A DNA stretch of 64,000 nt from Lachnospiraceae bacterium (GTDB taxonomy: Bacteria; Bacillota; Clostridia; Lachnospirales; Lachnospiraceae), in the NCBI GenBank assembly GCA_017427685.1, contig JAFRSH010000050.1, positions 1 to 64,000 of the forward strand, in the 5' to 3' direction. Shown piece by piece: positions 33,255 through 41,248 of this stretch (positions are counted from its first letter, which is position 1; each line of letters begins with the position of its first letter). Position numbers and translations under genes: made by a program. Under the pieces are notes generated by a model, which saw nothing but the letters and a program-made list of their open reading frames with translations, did no database searches and was not told the origin of the DNA.

Positions 33255-33283
33255 TTGCAATATCTAAAGCGACATGATAAAAT
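33255..33283 (+). promoter_or_regulatory. Promoter of rplS
   Basis: TTGCAA (33255-33260), 17 bp with a TGA extended -10 element, TAAAAT (33278-33283). It gives rplS its own transcription after the inserted block. Confidence 0.65.
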
Positions 33284-33368
33284 ACCCGAGTACGTTAAAA
33301 AGGGTGTTCCGCTGTACAACTGAGAATAGATGTAGAATGAACACTGACATTTTCATAGGAGGTTCGTA

Positions 33369-33716
33369 ATGAACGATATTATCAAAAACATCGAAGCAGC
33401 TCAGTTAAAGAGCGACATCACCGAGTTCAGCGTTGGTGACACAGTCAGAGTATCTTCCCTCGTTAAGGAAGGTAACCGCGAGAGACAGCAGGTATTTGAA
33501 GGCGTTGTTACAAAGAGACAGAACGGCGGCGCAAGAGAGACATTCACAGTCAGAAAGATCTCTAACGGCGTTGGTGTTGAGAAGACATGGCCCCTTCATT
33601 CTCCCGTTGTTGCTAAGATCGAAGTAGTTAGACACGGTAAGGTTAGACGTGCTAAGCTGTTCTACCTTCGTCAGAGAACAGGTAAGGCTGCTAAGGTTAA
33701 GGAAGTTATTCGTTGA
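33369..33716 (+). CDS. rplS: 50S ribosomal protein L19
   Basis: A 115-residue L19 protein located at the 30S-50S interface, with the family features [29 protein letters not shown], the adjoining [13 protein letters not shown], and [20 protein letters not shown] precedes ATG 33369. In most Bacillota rplS follows trmD directly; here it lies 12 kb away behind its own promoter and a terminator follows, so the ancestral operon is split. Confidence 0.98.
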   Translation: MNDIIKNIEAAQLKSDITEFSVGDTVRVSSLVKEGNRERQQVFEGVVTKRQNGGARETFTVRKISNGVGVEKTWPLHSPVVAKIEVVRHGKVRRAKLFYLRQRTGKAAKVKEVIR

Positions 33717-33736
33717 TCATAATACGGTAAAAACAC

Positions 33737-33765
33737 AAAGGAACGGTTTTATGCCGTTCCTTTTT
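33737..33765 (+). terminator. Terminator after rplS
   Basis: AAAGGAACGG (33737-33746) pairs with CCGTTCCTTT (33754-33763), continuing into a T run. Confidence 0.9.
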
Positions 33766-33803
33766 CATGTGATGAGAAACTCATCGTGAAGTATAAGCAC
33801 TGC

Positions 33804-33832
33804 TTGCGATAAGCATTGTTACTTGATAAAAT
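33804..33832 (+). promoter_or_regulatory. Promoter of the lepB-like/rbgA string
   Basis: TTGCGA (33804-33809), 17 bp, TAAAAT (33827-33832), 20 bp upstream of the next start codon. Confidence 0.55.
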
Positions 33833-33852
33833 GTTTTCGGGGGAACGACGAA

Positions 33853-34464
33853 ATGGACACCGAATTTAGCTTTGATTTTGATAAACAAGAGAAGAAACGC
33901 AAGATATTGAGGCTCATCATCAGGATCGCGATCTGGGTGATGTGTATTAGTGGTGCAATCGTTCTCGGATATCTCTTTACTGTTGTCGCTCTCGAAAAGA
34001 CCAACATGGTCGGAAGCGGTATGGAACCGACTCTTTCCGACGACGATATCCTTATAGTCAACAGAATGGCGTACCTTTTTTCGGATCCCGAACGCTTTGA
34101 CATAATCGTTTTCAATAAATCCGGTAAAGAACACAGGGTATATGCCACAAGGCGTATTTACGGGCTTCCGGGAGACACCGTACAGGTAAAAGACGGAGCC
34201 GTGTTTATAAACGGAGAGCAGATTGAAGAGCCTATAAACGTTGATCCCATGATCACGTCAGGCCTTTACGAAGAAGAAGTCACGCTCGATGACGACGAGT
34301 ACTTCGTGCTCGGAGACAACAGGAACGACTGCGAGGACAGCAGGTATTTCAACTTCGGAAACGTGAGCCGCGAAGAGATAATCGGCGAAGCGGTTATCAG
34401 ACTTTCGCCCTTCTCGATCATCAGTAAGCTCAATCTTAAAGAAAAGACAGAGGAAGAGGAGTGA
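33853..34464 (+). CDS. Signal peptidase I homologue lacking the catalytic dyad
   Basis: A 203-residue type I signal peptidase-like protein with a single N-terminal membrane helix (about 20-42) and the S26 fold. Family boxes remain: MEPTL, GLPGD, VLGDNRNDCEDSR. The serine that normally precedes the Met of SMEPT is Gly56 (VGSGMEPTL), and the general-base lysine of KRxxGLPGD is Arg100 (TRRIYGLPGD). Known type I peptidases need that Ser-Lys pair, so this copy is probably inactive; Ser55 next to the lost site could only partly substitute. It occupies the usual lepB locus between rplS and rbgA. ATG 33853 follows GGGGGAA. It may bind rather than cleave secreted proteins. Confidence 0.85.
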   Translation: MDTEFSFDFDKQEKKRKILRLIIRIAIWVMCISGAIVLGYLFTVVALEKTNMVGSGMEPTLSDDDILIVNRMAYLFSDPERFDIIVFNKSGKEHRVYATRRIYGLPGDTVQVKDGAVFINGEQIEEPINVDPMITSGLYEEEVTLDDDEYFVLGDNRNDCEDSRYFNFGNVSREEIIGEAVIRLSPFSIISKLNLKEKTEEEE

Positions 34465-34468
34465 TCTA

Positions 34469-35311
34469 ATGGTATATCAATGGTACCCCGGCCATATGAG
34501 CAAGGCCAAAAGGCAGATGGAAGAGGATCTTAAGGTCATTGACGCCGTTGTGGAGATCCTCGATGCAAGAATCCCTTTGTCGAGCAAGAATCCGGACATC
34601 GACACACTCGCAAAGAACAAATACAGAGTACTGATCCTTAACAAGAGCGACCTCGCAGATCCCGAAAGGACCGCTTATTACAAGAAGTATTACGAAGACA
34701 AGGGATTCTTCGTCAATACATGTGACTCCAGAAGTTCAGCAGGCGTTAAAGGCAGTCTTGATATCATTACAAAGGCCTGTGAGGAGAAGATCAAACGTGA
34801 CCGTGCACGCGGAATCATCGGTCGTCCGATCAGAGCAATGGTCGCAGGCATCCCCAACTGCGGTAAGTCGACCTTCATCAACTCGATCGCCGGCAAGGCA
34901 TGTGCCAAGACAGGCAACAAACCGGGCGTTACCAAGGGCAGACAGTGGATCAGACTCAACAGACAGGTCGAACTGCTCGATACTCCCGGACTTCTCTGGC
35001 CCAAGTTCGAGGACCAGCAGATCGGCATGAAGATAGCGTTCATCGGCTCCATCAACGATGATATCCTCTATCCGGAAGAACTTTGCTACTACCTTATCGG
35101 AGTACTCAAGGACCGTTATCCCGAGAGCCTTAAGAACAGATACTTTAAAGACTCGGAAGAATATCACGAAGATATAAACAAGATAGTCGAATCGATCGCC
35201 ATAGCACGAGGAGCGCTTGCTCCGGGCGGACAACCCGACATACTTAAGGCATCAAAGCTTATAATCGACGATTTCAGAAGCTCAAGACTCGGACGTATCA
35301 CACTTGAGTAA
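34469..35311 (+). CDS. rbgA: Ribosome biogenesis GTPase RbgA
   Basis: A 280-residue circularly permuted GTPase (YlqF) required for late 50S assembly. The permuted order is visible: LNKSDLAD (G4) precedes IPNCGKST (G1) and LLDTPGLLWPK (G3). The N-terminal YQWYPGHMSKAKRQM and the C-terminal helical domain that binds rRNA are present. It begins 4 bp after the upstream stop, as expected for this operon. Confidence 0.96.
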   Translation: MVYQWYPGHMSKAKRQMEEDLKVIDAVVEILDARIPLSSKNPDIDTLAKNKYRVLILNKSDLADPERTAYYKKYYEDKGFFVNTCDSRSSAGVKGSLDIITKACEEKIKRDRARGIIGRPIRAMVAGIPNCGKSTFINSIAGKACAKTGNKPGVTKGRQWIRLNRQVELLDTPGLLWPKFEDQQIGMKIAFIGSINDDILYPEELCYYLIGVLKDRYPESLKNRYFKDSEEYHEDINKIVESIAIARGALAPGGQPDILKASKLIIDDFRSSRLGRITLE

Positions 35312-35333
35312 ACAGTATTGACAGGGGCATATC

Positions 35334-36095
35334 ATGGCAGAAACTAAGATATCAACCATTAAAGCAGAATTCTCGGCATGTCCGACAGAACGCTTATGTG
35401 AGCTGATCTCAGCCTACGAAAGTGACAAGAGGGACGGAGTTCAAAAGATCATTGCTTCGGCTCAAACGCGTATAGCCAAGCTCGAAGCCGAACGGGCAAG
35501 GATCGAAACGATGAAGTTCTTCGAAAAGAAGTACGGCGAGTTCGAGTATATCTGCGGCGTGGACGAAGCAGGCAGAGGACCCCTCGCAGGCCCTGTGTGC
35601 GCAGGTGCCGTGATACTCAGGAAAGACACCGAGATCCTCTATCTTAACGACTCCAAAAAGCTTACACCGAAGAAAAGAGATGAGCTTTTTGACGAGATCA
35701 AAGAGAAAGCACTTGCTTGGTCGGTCGGAATGTCAGACCCCCAAAGGATCGACGAGATCAACATTCTTCAGGCCACCTACGAAGCAATGCGTAAAGCGAT
35801 CGCAGGACTCGGAGTAAAACCCGATATCCTGCTTAACGATTTCGTTGTGATACCCGATATTGATATTAAACAGGTAGGGATCACGGGCGGTGACGCCAAA
35901 AGCGTATCGATAGCCGCAGCAAGCATCCTTGCCAAAGTAACAAGGGACAGACTGATGGACGAGTACGATGCGCAATATCCAGAGTACGGATTCGCAAAGC
36001 ACAAGGGCTATGGGACGGCACAGCATATTGAAGCCATTAAGGCGCACGGTCTTACGCCCATACACAGATTATCGTTTGTCGGTAATCTCACCTAA
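35334..36095 (+). CDS. rnhB: Ribonuclease HII
   Basis: A 253-residue enzyme that cuts RNA in RNA-DNA hybrids and at single ribonucleotides. The catalytic core starts CGVDEAGRGPLAGP (about 80-93), with further acidic residues in YLNDSKKLT and LLNDFVV, and ends HRLSF. The roughly 75-residue N-terminal extension with a coiled-coil heptad stretch is typical for clostridial and Bacillus versions. It follows rbgA by 22 bp. Confidence 0.96.
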   Translation: MAETKISTIKAEFSACPTERLCELISAYESDKRDGVQKIIASAQTRIAKLEAERARIETMKFFEKKYGEFEYICGVDEAGRGPLAGPVCAGAVILRKDTEILYLNDSKKLTPKKRDELFDEIKEKALAWSVGMSDPQRIDEINILQATYEAMRKAIAGLGVKPDILLNDFVVIPDIDIKQVGITGGDAKSVSIAAASILAKVTRDRLMDEYDAQYPEYGFAKHKGYGTAQHIEAIKAHGLTPIHRLSFVGNLT

Positions 36096-36106
36096 GAGGA
36101 GCTTAA

Positions 36107-36382
36107 ATGATCGAAAAGAAGCAGAAAACTGCCGTAGCTCTCGGCTTTGAAAAAGGTGACGAGGCACCCAAGATACTTGCCACCGGTAAAGGTCATGTCG
36201 CCGAGAAGATCATCGAGCAGGCTCGCGAGCACAACGTTCCGATCCATTACGACGCAAGGCTCGCTAACACGCTTTCCAAACTCGATTTTGACGAGTACAT
36301 CCCCCCCGAGCTTTACGAGGCGGTGATCGAAGTACTTATGTATGTCGACAAGGTAGATGCAGTTAGAGAGAAGCTTAAATAG
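36107..36382 (+). CDS. ylqH: YlqH-type stand-alone FlhB C-terminal domain
   Basis: A 91-residue protein matching the cytoplasmic C-terminal domain of FlhB/YscU export switch proteins (TAVALGFEKGDEAPKILATG, then GHVAEKII, IPPELYEAVIEVLMYV). The membrane domain is absent and the self-cleaving NPTH motif is replaced by KKQKT, so it cannot perform the usual autocleavage. Such short FlhB-like proteins lie next to rnhB in many Bacillota (YlqH). Its function is unknown to me. Confidence 0.9.
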   Translation: MIEKKQKTAVALGFEKGDEAPKILATGKGHVAEKIIEQAREHNVPIHYDARLANTLSKLDFDEYIPPELYEAVIEVLMYVDKVDAVREKLK

Positions 36383-36399
36383 CGTTACAGGAGTATTTA

Positions 36400-36750
36400 A
36401 TGAATAACAGAGCCAAAGGGGCCGCTTATGAGGAATTAGCAGCCCGTGAACTCAAAAAGCTCGGCTACCGGATCCTGACCAAGAACTTCTACTGCAAGGG
36501 CGGTGAGCTCGACATCGTAGCCATGGACGACGGGTATCTGTGCTTTGTCGAAGTCAAGTACAGAGCAAGCGACTCCGAAGGCGATCCGCTCGAAGCCGTC
36601 GATCACACTAAGGTCCAAAGGATCTGCAGAAGCGCCATGTTCTATATGAACAGATTCGGGTACCCCGAAGATACCCCGGTCAGATTTGATGTTGTTTCGA
36701 TACTCGGGCAGGAGATCTCGGTATACAAAAACGCATTCGATTACGAATAG
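36400..36750 (+). CDS. yraN: YraN family (UPF0102) endonuclease-like protein
   Basis: A 116-residue protein with the restriction-endonuclease-like core seen in YraN: GAAYEELAARELKKLGY, GGELDIVAMDDGYLCFVEVK (Glu, Asp and ExK active-site arrangement). A role in DNA processing or recombination is suspected for the family but not established. It keeps its conserved place after ylqH. Confidence 0.93.
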   Translation: MNNRAKGAAYEELAARELKKLGYRILTKNFYCKGGELDIVAMDDGYLCFVEVKYRASDSEGDPLEAVDHTKVQRICRSAMFYMNRFGYPEDTPVRFDVVSILGQEISVYKNAFDYE

Positions 36751-36781
36751 AACACTTCTTGATTGATTTTTGAGGTTTATT

Positions 36782-38179
36782 ATGAAAAAAGAAGGCCATC
36801 TTATCACATCGGTTGAGCCCGGTTCGATCGCGGAGGAACTCGGGATTGAGCCCGGTTCAAGACTTCTTGCGATCAACGACAAGGTGATCGAGGACGTCTT
36901 TGATTACAGATATCTCTCGCAGGATGAAGACATCGTCCTGACGATCCTTGATGAGAACGACGAAGAATGGGACTACGATATCGAGAAAGAGTTCGGCGAA
37001 GACCTCGGACTCGTATTCGAGGGCGGTCTTATGTCGGATTACCATCATTGCTCAAACAAATGCGTGTTCTGCTTTATCGATCAGATGCCCCCCGGCATGA
37101 GGAAAACCCTTTACTTCAAGGATGACGACGCCAGACTGTCATTCCTGCAGGGCAATTACATCACACTCACCAACATGTCCGATAAGGACGTTGAAAGGAT
37201 CTGTTTCTACAAGCTTTCACCCATAAACATTTCAATCCAGACTCTGAACAAAGACCTGCGAGTTAAAATGCTGCAGAATAAGCGTGCGGGCGAAGCTCTG
37301 CGACACATCAAGACATTTGTCGACGCAGGGATTGAGATCAACGGTCAGATCGTGCTCTGTAAGGGCTACAACGACGGCGAGGAGCTAGATTACACACTTA
37401 AGAACCTCGAGCAGTACATGCCGGGACTCAAGAGTCTTTCGATCGTTCCGGTCGGAGTGACCAAGTTCCGTGAAGGACTTGCTCCACTCGAAACCTTTAC
37501 AGGCGAAGAGTGCGGCGCGGTGATCAGACAGATCGAACCGTACAGACAGTATTACCTCGAAAAGTACGGCACAAGGCTTATATACGCCTCCGACGAGTTC
37601 TACCTTAATTCGGGTACACCGATCCCTCCCGCGAGCGAATACGAAGGCTTCCCGCAGATGGAAAACGGTGTCGGGATGACGCGTTCACTCATTGATGAGT
37701 TTGAAGAGGCATTTAATACCTTTACATCGGATCCTTCGTCGGCAGAAAGGCTTATGCATGCGAAGTTCACCTTCATCACGGGTCGTGCGATAGAGAACAT
37801 ATTAAGAAGCCTGGTAAGCCGCATCAGCGAGAAATACCCGTTCTGTGAGACTGAGGTGATCGGGATCAGGAACGATTTCTTCGGCGAGAAGATAACCGTA
37901 GCGGGGCTTATAACAGCCAAGGATATCATCGCACAACTTAAGGAAAGAGAGACGGGCGACTTCCTTGTGATCCCGACCTGTATGCTCAGAGCGGGCGAGG
38001 ACGTTTTCCTCGACGACCTTAAGGTAAGCGACATTGAAACCGCTTTACAAAAAAATATACGTATAGTAAAATCTAACGGAGTTTCTTTAATAAACGTACT
38101 GTGCACTGATTATGTGCCGGTTCATGAGAGAGAGGTGCCTTATGAGCAAGCCGATAGTGGCGATAGTCGGCAGGCCTAA
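36782..38179 (+). CDS. DUF512 family putative radical SAM protein
   Basis: A 465-residue protein with a PDZ-like N-terminus (ITSVEPGSIAEELGIEPGSR), the cluster motif CSNKCVFCF (Cx3Cx2C) typical of radical SAM proteins, and the DUF512 C-terminal domain. The family commonly precedes der (engA), as here, and a role in ribosome or membrane biology has been suggested by context only. ATG 36782 follows TTGAGGT; the annotated family start agrees. The 3' end overlaps der by 38 bp. Confidence 0.9.
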   Translation: MKKEGHLITSVEPGSIAEELGIEPGSRLLAINDKVIEDVFDYRYLSQDEDIVLTILDENDEEWDYDIEKEFGEDLGLVFEGGLMSDYHHCSNKCVFCFIDQMPPGMRKTLYFKDDDARLSFLQGNYITLTNMSDKDVERICFYKLSPINISIQTLNKDLRVKMLQNKRAGEALRHIKTFVDAGIEINGQIVLCKGYNDGEELDYTLKNLEQYMPGLKSLSIVPVGVTKFREGLAPLETFTGEECGAVIRQIEPYRQYYLEKYGTRLIYASDEFYLNSGTPIPPASEYEGFPQMENGVGMTRSLIDEFEEAFNTFTSDPSSAERLMHAKFTFITGRAIENILRSLVSRISEKYPFCETEVIGIRNDFFGEKITVAGLITAKDIIAQLKERETGDFLVIPTCMLRAGEDVFLDDLKVSDIETALQKNIRIVKSNGVSLINVLCTDYVPVHEREVPYEQADSGDSRQA

Positions 38180-39473
38180 TGTAGGTAAGTCAAGTTTTTT
38201 TAATGCTTTATGCGGAGAGCAGATCTCGATAGTCAAGGATTATCCGGGCGTTACGCGCGATCGTATCTACGGTGATGCCGAATGGCTCGGGAGAGCTTTC
38301 ACGATCATAGATACGGGCGGAATCGAGCCTGAGAGCAGCGATATCATCCTCAGGTCCATGCGCGAGCAGGCGCAGATCGCGATCGATACCGCCGACGTCA
38401 TCATATTCATGGTCGATATCAAGGACGGTCTCACCGACCGTGACGGTCAGGTGGCCGACATACTCAGAAGGAGCGGAAAACCGCTCATTCTTTGCGTCAA
38501 CAAGGTCGACGATTTCAGAAAGCTCGAGGCGGATGTCTACGAATTCTACAATCTCGGCTTAGGTGAGCCTTATCCGATCTCATCTACAGGCAAGACCGGG
38601 TTTGGAGAGCTTCTTGATGCTGTTATCGAGCACTTCCCGAACGCAGGTGAAGGCGAAGAAGCGGAAGAGAAGCCCCGTATAGCGATAGTCGGCAAGCCTA
38701 ACGTCGGCAAGTCATCGCTCATCAACAAGCTTCTCGGTGAGAACAGATGTATCGTTTCGGATATTGCGGGCACAACGCGTGACGCGATCGACACACTTGT
38801 TAAGTACGACGGCAAGGAGTATATCTTCGTAGACACGGCAGGTCTTCGCAGGAAGAACAAGGTCAAGGAAGAACTCGAGCGGTTTATGGTCATCAGAACC
38901 GTTGCAGCCGTTGAAAAGAGTGATATAGTAATCCTTATGATAGACGCCTCCGAAGGTGTCAGCGAACAGGATGCGAAGATCGCCGGTATTGCGCACGAGC
39001 GCGGCCGCGGTATCATAATCGCTGTAAACAAATGGGACGCCATCGAGAAGGATGACAAGACGATATACAAGTATCGTGACGAGATCTTCAGAACACTTTC
39101 CTTCATCCCTTATGCCGAAGTTATCTTCATCTCGGCACTTACGGGACAGAGGATCGGCAAGATCTTCGATTCGATCGAAGAGGTCATCCAGAGTCAGAAT
39201 CTTCGTATCAAGACCGGTGTCCTCAACGAGATCATCACCGAAGCCACGGTTCTGCAGCAGCCGCCTTCGGACAAGGGCAAAAGACTCAAGATCTTTTATG
39301 TTACACAGGTTTCGGTCAAGCCGCCTACATTCGTTTGCTTCGTGAACGACAAAGAGCTTTTCCATTTCTCGTATCAGCGTTATATCGAGAACAAGATCCG
39401 TGAAACATTCGGTTTCAACGGTACTTCGATCCGGCTTCTCATCCGTGAGAGGAGTGAAAAGGATCAAACATAA
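38142..39473 (+). CDS. der: Ribosome-associated double GTPase Der (EngA)
   Basis: A 443-residue protein with two tandem GTPase domains and a C-terminal KH-like domain, needed for 50S assembly. First G domain: GRPNVGKSSFF, DTGGIE, NKVD; second: GKPNVGKSSL, DTAGLRRK, NKWD; the C-terminal segment contains KIFYVTQVSVKPPTFVCFVN. ATG 38142 follows GAGAGAGGTG and overlaps the DUF512 gene; the earlier ATG at 38112 has no ribosome site. Confidence 0.97.
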   Translation: MSKPIVAIVGRPNVGKSSFFNALCGEQISIVKDYPGVTRDRIYGDAEWLGRAFTIIDTGGIEPESSDIILRSMREQAQIAIDTADVIIFMVDIKDGLTDRDGQVADILRRSGKPLILCVNKVDDFRKLEADVYEFYNLGLGEPYPISSTGKTGFGELLDAVIEHFPNAGEGEEAEEKPRIAIVGKPNVGKSSLINKLLGENRCIVSDIAGTTRDAIDTLVKYDGKEYIFVDTAGLRRKNKVKEELERFMVIRTVAAVEKSDIVILMIDASEGVSEQDAKIAGIAHERGRGIIIAVNKWDAIEKDDKTIYKYRDEIFRTLSFIPYAEVIFISALTGQRIGKIFDSIEEVIQSQNLRIKTGVLNEIITEATVLQQPPSDKGKRLKIFYVTQVSVKPPTFVCFVNDKELFHFSYQRYIENKIRETFGFNGTSIRLLIRERSEKDQT

Positions 39474-39490
39474 TCTTAGGAGGCAAAGGC

Positions 39491-40138
39491 ATGAATATTT
39501 GGCTCGCTGTCTGCATTGTAGTGGCAGGATATCTTATCGGGTCAATTCCCTTCGGCTATATTGTTGGCAAATTTAATCATATCGATATCAGGAACTACGG
39601 AAGCGGTAACTCTGGGACGACGAACGCTTTCAGGACTGTCGGGAGAGTGGGCGGAATCATCACTTTCCTCGGAGATTTTCTTAAGGTATTTATCCCCATA
39701 ATGATCATGAGATTCGTGCTTTTTAAGGACGAGCCCTACCTCGATCTCTTGATCCTTATCTTCGGATTTGCGTGCGTACTCGGGCACAACTTCCCGGTAT
39801 GGCTCAAATTCAAAGGCGGCAAGGGTATTGCCGTAACCGCCGGAGTCTGCTTCGGAATCGATTTCCTCATTATTCCCTTCGGAATAGTATTGTTCGCCGT
39901 AGTGGTGCTCATTACCAAATACGTATCGCTCGGCTCGCTTCTCATATCCTTCGTTATCCCCTTCTGGGTTATAGTGAGGATGAGCGATGACGCTTATTAT
40001 CCCTGGCTTATCGCCGTATCATGTCTTTTCACGATCTCGGCGTTCTTCATGCACAGGAAAAACATCAAACGACTCATAAACGGTGAAGAAAACAAGATCG
40101 GTCAGAGAGTCAAGATTGAAAAAGAGGAGAGTAGATAA
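39491..40138 (+). CDS. plsY: Glycerol-3-phosphate acyltransferase PlsY
   Basis: A 215-residue integral membrane enzyme that transfers an acyl group from acyl-phosphate to glycerol-3-phosphate, the first step of phospholipid synthesis. The three conserved motifs appear: SIPFGY, GSGNSGTTNAFRTVG and GHNFPVWLKFKGGKG. TAGGAGG precedes ATG 39491. It is followed by gpsA, which makes its substrate. Confidence 0.96.
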   Translation: MNIWLAVCIVVAGYLIGSIPFGYIVGKFNHIDIRNYGSGNSGTTNAFRTVGRVGGIITFLGDFLKVFIPIMIMRFVLFKDEPYLDLLILIFGFACVLGHNFPVWLKFKGGKGIAVTAGVCFGIDFLIIPFGIVLFAVVVLITKYVSLGSLLISFVIPFWVIVRMSDDAYYPWLIAVSCLFTISAFFMHRKNIKRLINGEENKIGQRVKIEKEESR

Positions 40139-40139
40139 A

Positions 40140-41153
40140 ATGACTGTTACAGTTTTAGGTGCGGGTACTTGGGGAGTGGCTCTGTCCATTCTTCTTGCAA
40201 CTAAAGGAACAGACGTATGTCTTTGGTCTTCGAGCGAGACCACGGAGATACAGGAACTCGCTAAAAATCGTAATGAGATAAAGAACCTTCCGGGCGCAAA
40301 GCTTCCCGAATCCGTCAGACTTACCAACGACCTTGAGGAAGCTATCACAAAGAACGATCCCGAACTGATCGTCTTTGCCGTTGCGTCTCCTTTCGTTCGC
40401 CGTGTATCGAGAGATGCAAGCCCGTATATTAAGGCAGGTATGAAGACAGTCAACGTGGCAAAGGGTATCGAAGAGTCCACTCTTAAGACACTGCTCGAGG
40501 TTATCGACGACGAGATCCCTCAGGCCGACAACAGCGTTCTTTCCGGTCCCAGCCATGCGGAAGAGGTTTCAAGACTTATCCCGACGACAGTTGTAGTCGC
40601 TTCCAAATCACGTGAGACCGCAACGTTTATACAGGACGCTTTCATGACCGATCGATTCAGGGTTTATACAAGCAGTGACATGATCGGTGTATGTCTGGGC
40701 GGTTCCATCAAGAACGTTATCGCTCTTGCAGCAGGTATTTCGGACGGACTCGGTTTCGGCGACAATACTAAGGCAGCTCTTATGACCAGAGGTATCGCCG
40801 AGATCAGCAGACTCGGTACCAAGATGGGCTGCAAGCTCGAAACACTTTGTGGACTTTCGGGTATCGGCGATCTCTTTGTTACGGCCACATCTCATCACAG
40901 CCGTAACTGGAACGCAGGCTACCTGATCGGAAAAGGCATGTCCGCGGATGATGCCATGAAAGAGGTAAAGCAGGTCGTAGAGGGCGTATTCTGTGCGAAA
41001 GCAGCGCTCAAGCTTGCCGAGAAATACGACGTTGAGATGCCCATTATCGAACAGGTCAACCAGATACTTTTCGAGCATAAGCCTGCACTCAAGGCAGTGT
41101 CTGATCTGCTCATGAGAGACAGGACAAAAGAGCATGACAACTTGGAATGGTGA
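40140..41153 (+). CDS. gpsA: Glycerol-3-phosphate dehydrogenase (NAD(P)+)
   Basis: A 337-residue enzyme producing glycerol-3-phosphate from dihydroxyacetone phosphate for phospholipids. The Rossmann motif LGAGTWGVAL, SGPSHAEEV, the catalytic-lysine region GGSIKNVIALAAGI and SGIGDLFVT are present. ATG 40140 begins 2 bp after plsY; the frame upstream to 40083 is open but inside plsY. The pair forms a compact lipid-precursor unit, ended before a consensus promoter. Confidence 0.97.
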   Translation: MTVTVLGAGTWGVALSILLATKGTDVCLWSSSETTEIQELAKNRNEIKNLPGAKLPESVRLTNDLEEAITKNDPELIVFAVASPFVRRVSRDASPYIKAGMKTVNVAKGIEESTLKTLLEVIDDEIPQADNSVLSGPSHAEEVSRLIPTTVVVASKSRETATFIQDAFMTDRFRVYTSSDMIGVCLGGSIKNVIALAAGISDGLGFGDNTKAALMTRGIAEISRLGTKMGCKLETLCGLSGIGDLFVTATSHHSRNWNAGYLIGKGMSADDAMKEVKQVVEGVFCAKAALKLAEKYDVEMPIIEQVNQILFEHKPALKAVSDLLMRDRTKEHDNLEW

Positions 41154-41159
41154 TAAGTG

Positions 41160-41188
41160 TTGACAACTGTAGAATAAGGGTATATAAT
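41160..41188 (+). promoter_or_regulatory. Consensus promoter of the NlpC/P60 gene
   Basis: TTGACA (41160-41165), 17 bp, TATAAT (41183-41188): a perfect match to the sigma-A consensus with ideal spacing, beginning 7 bp after the gpsA stop. Confidence 0.85.
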
Positions 41189-41248
41189 CTGTCTTACTAT
41201 CGTAACATTTTCGTAACAATTGTGTTGTTTTGAAATGCGAGGTTAGAG

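Noticed and set aside
33012..33323. A 103-codon open frame upstream of rplS
   Set aside because: It runs through palindrome C, has no ribosome site, and its Arg/Ser-rich first half is simply the translation of the repeat hairpins.
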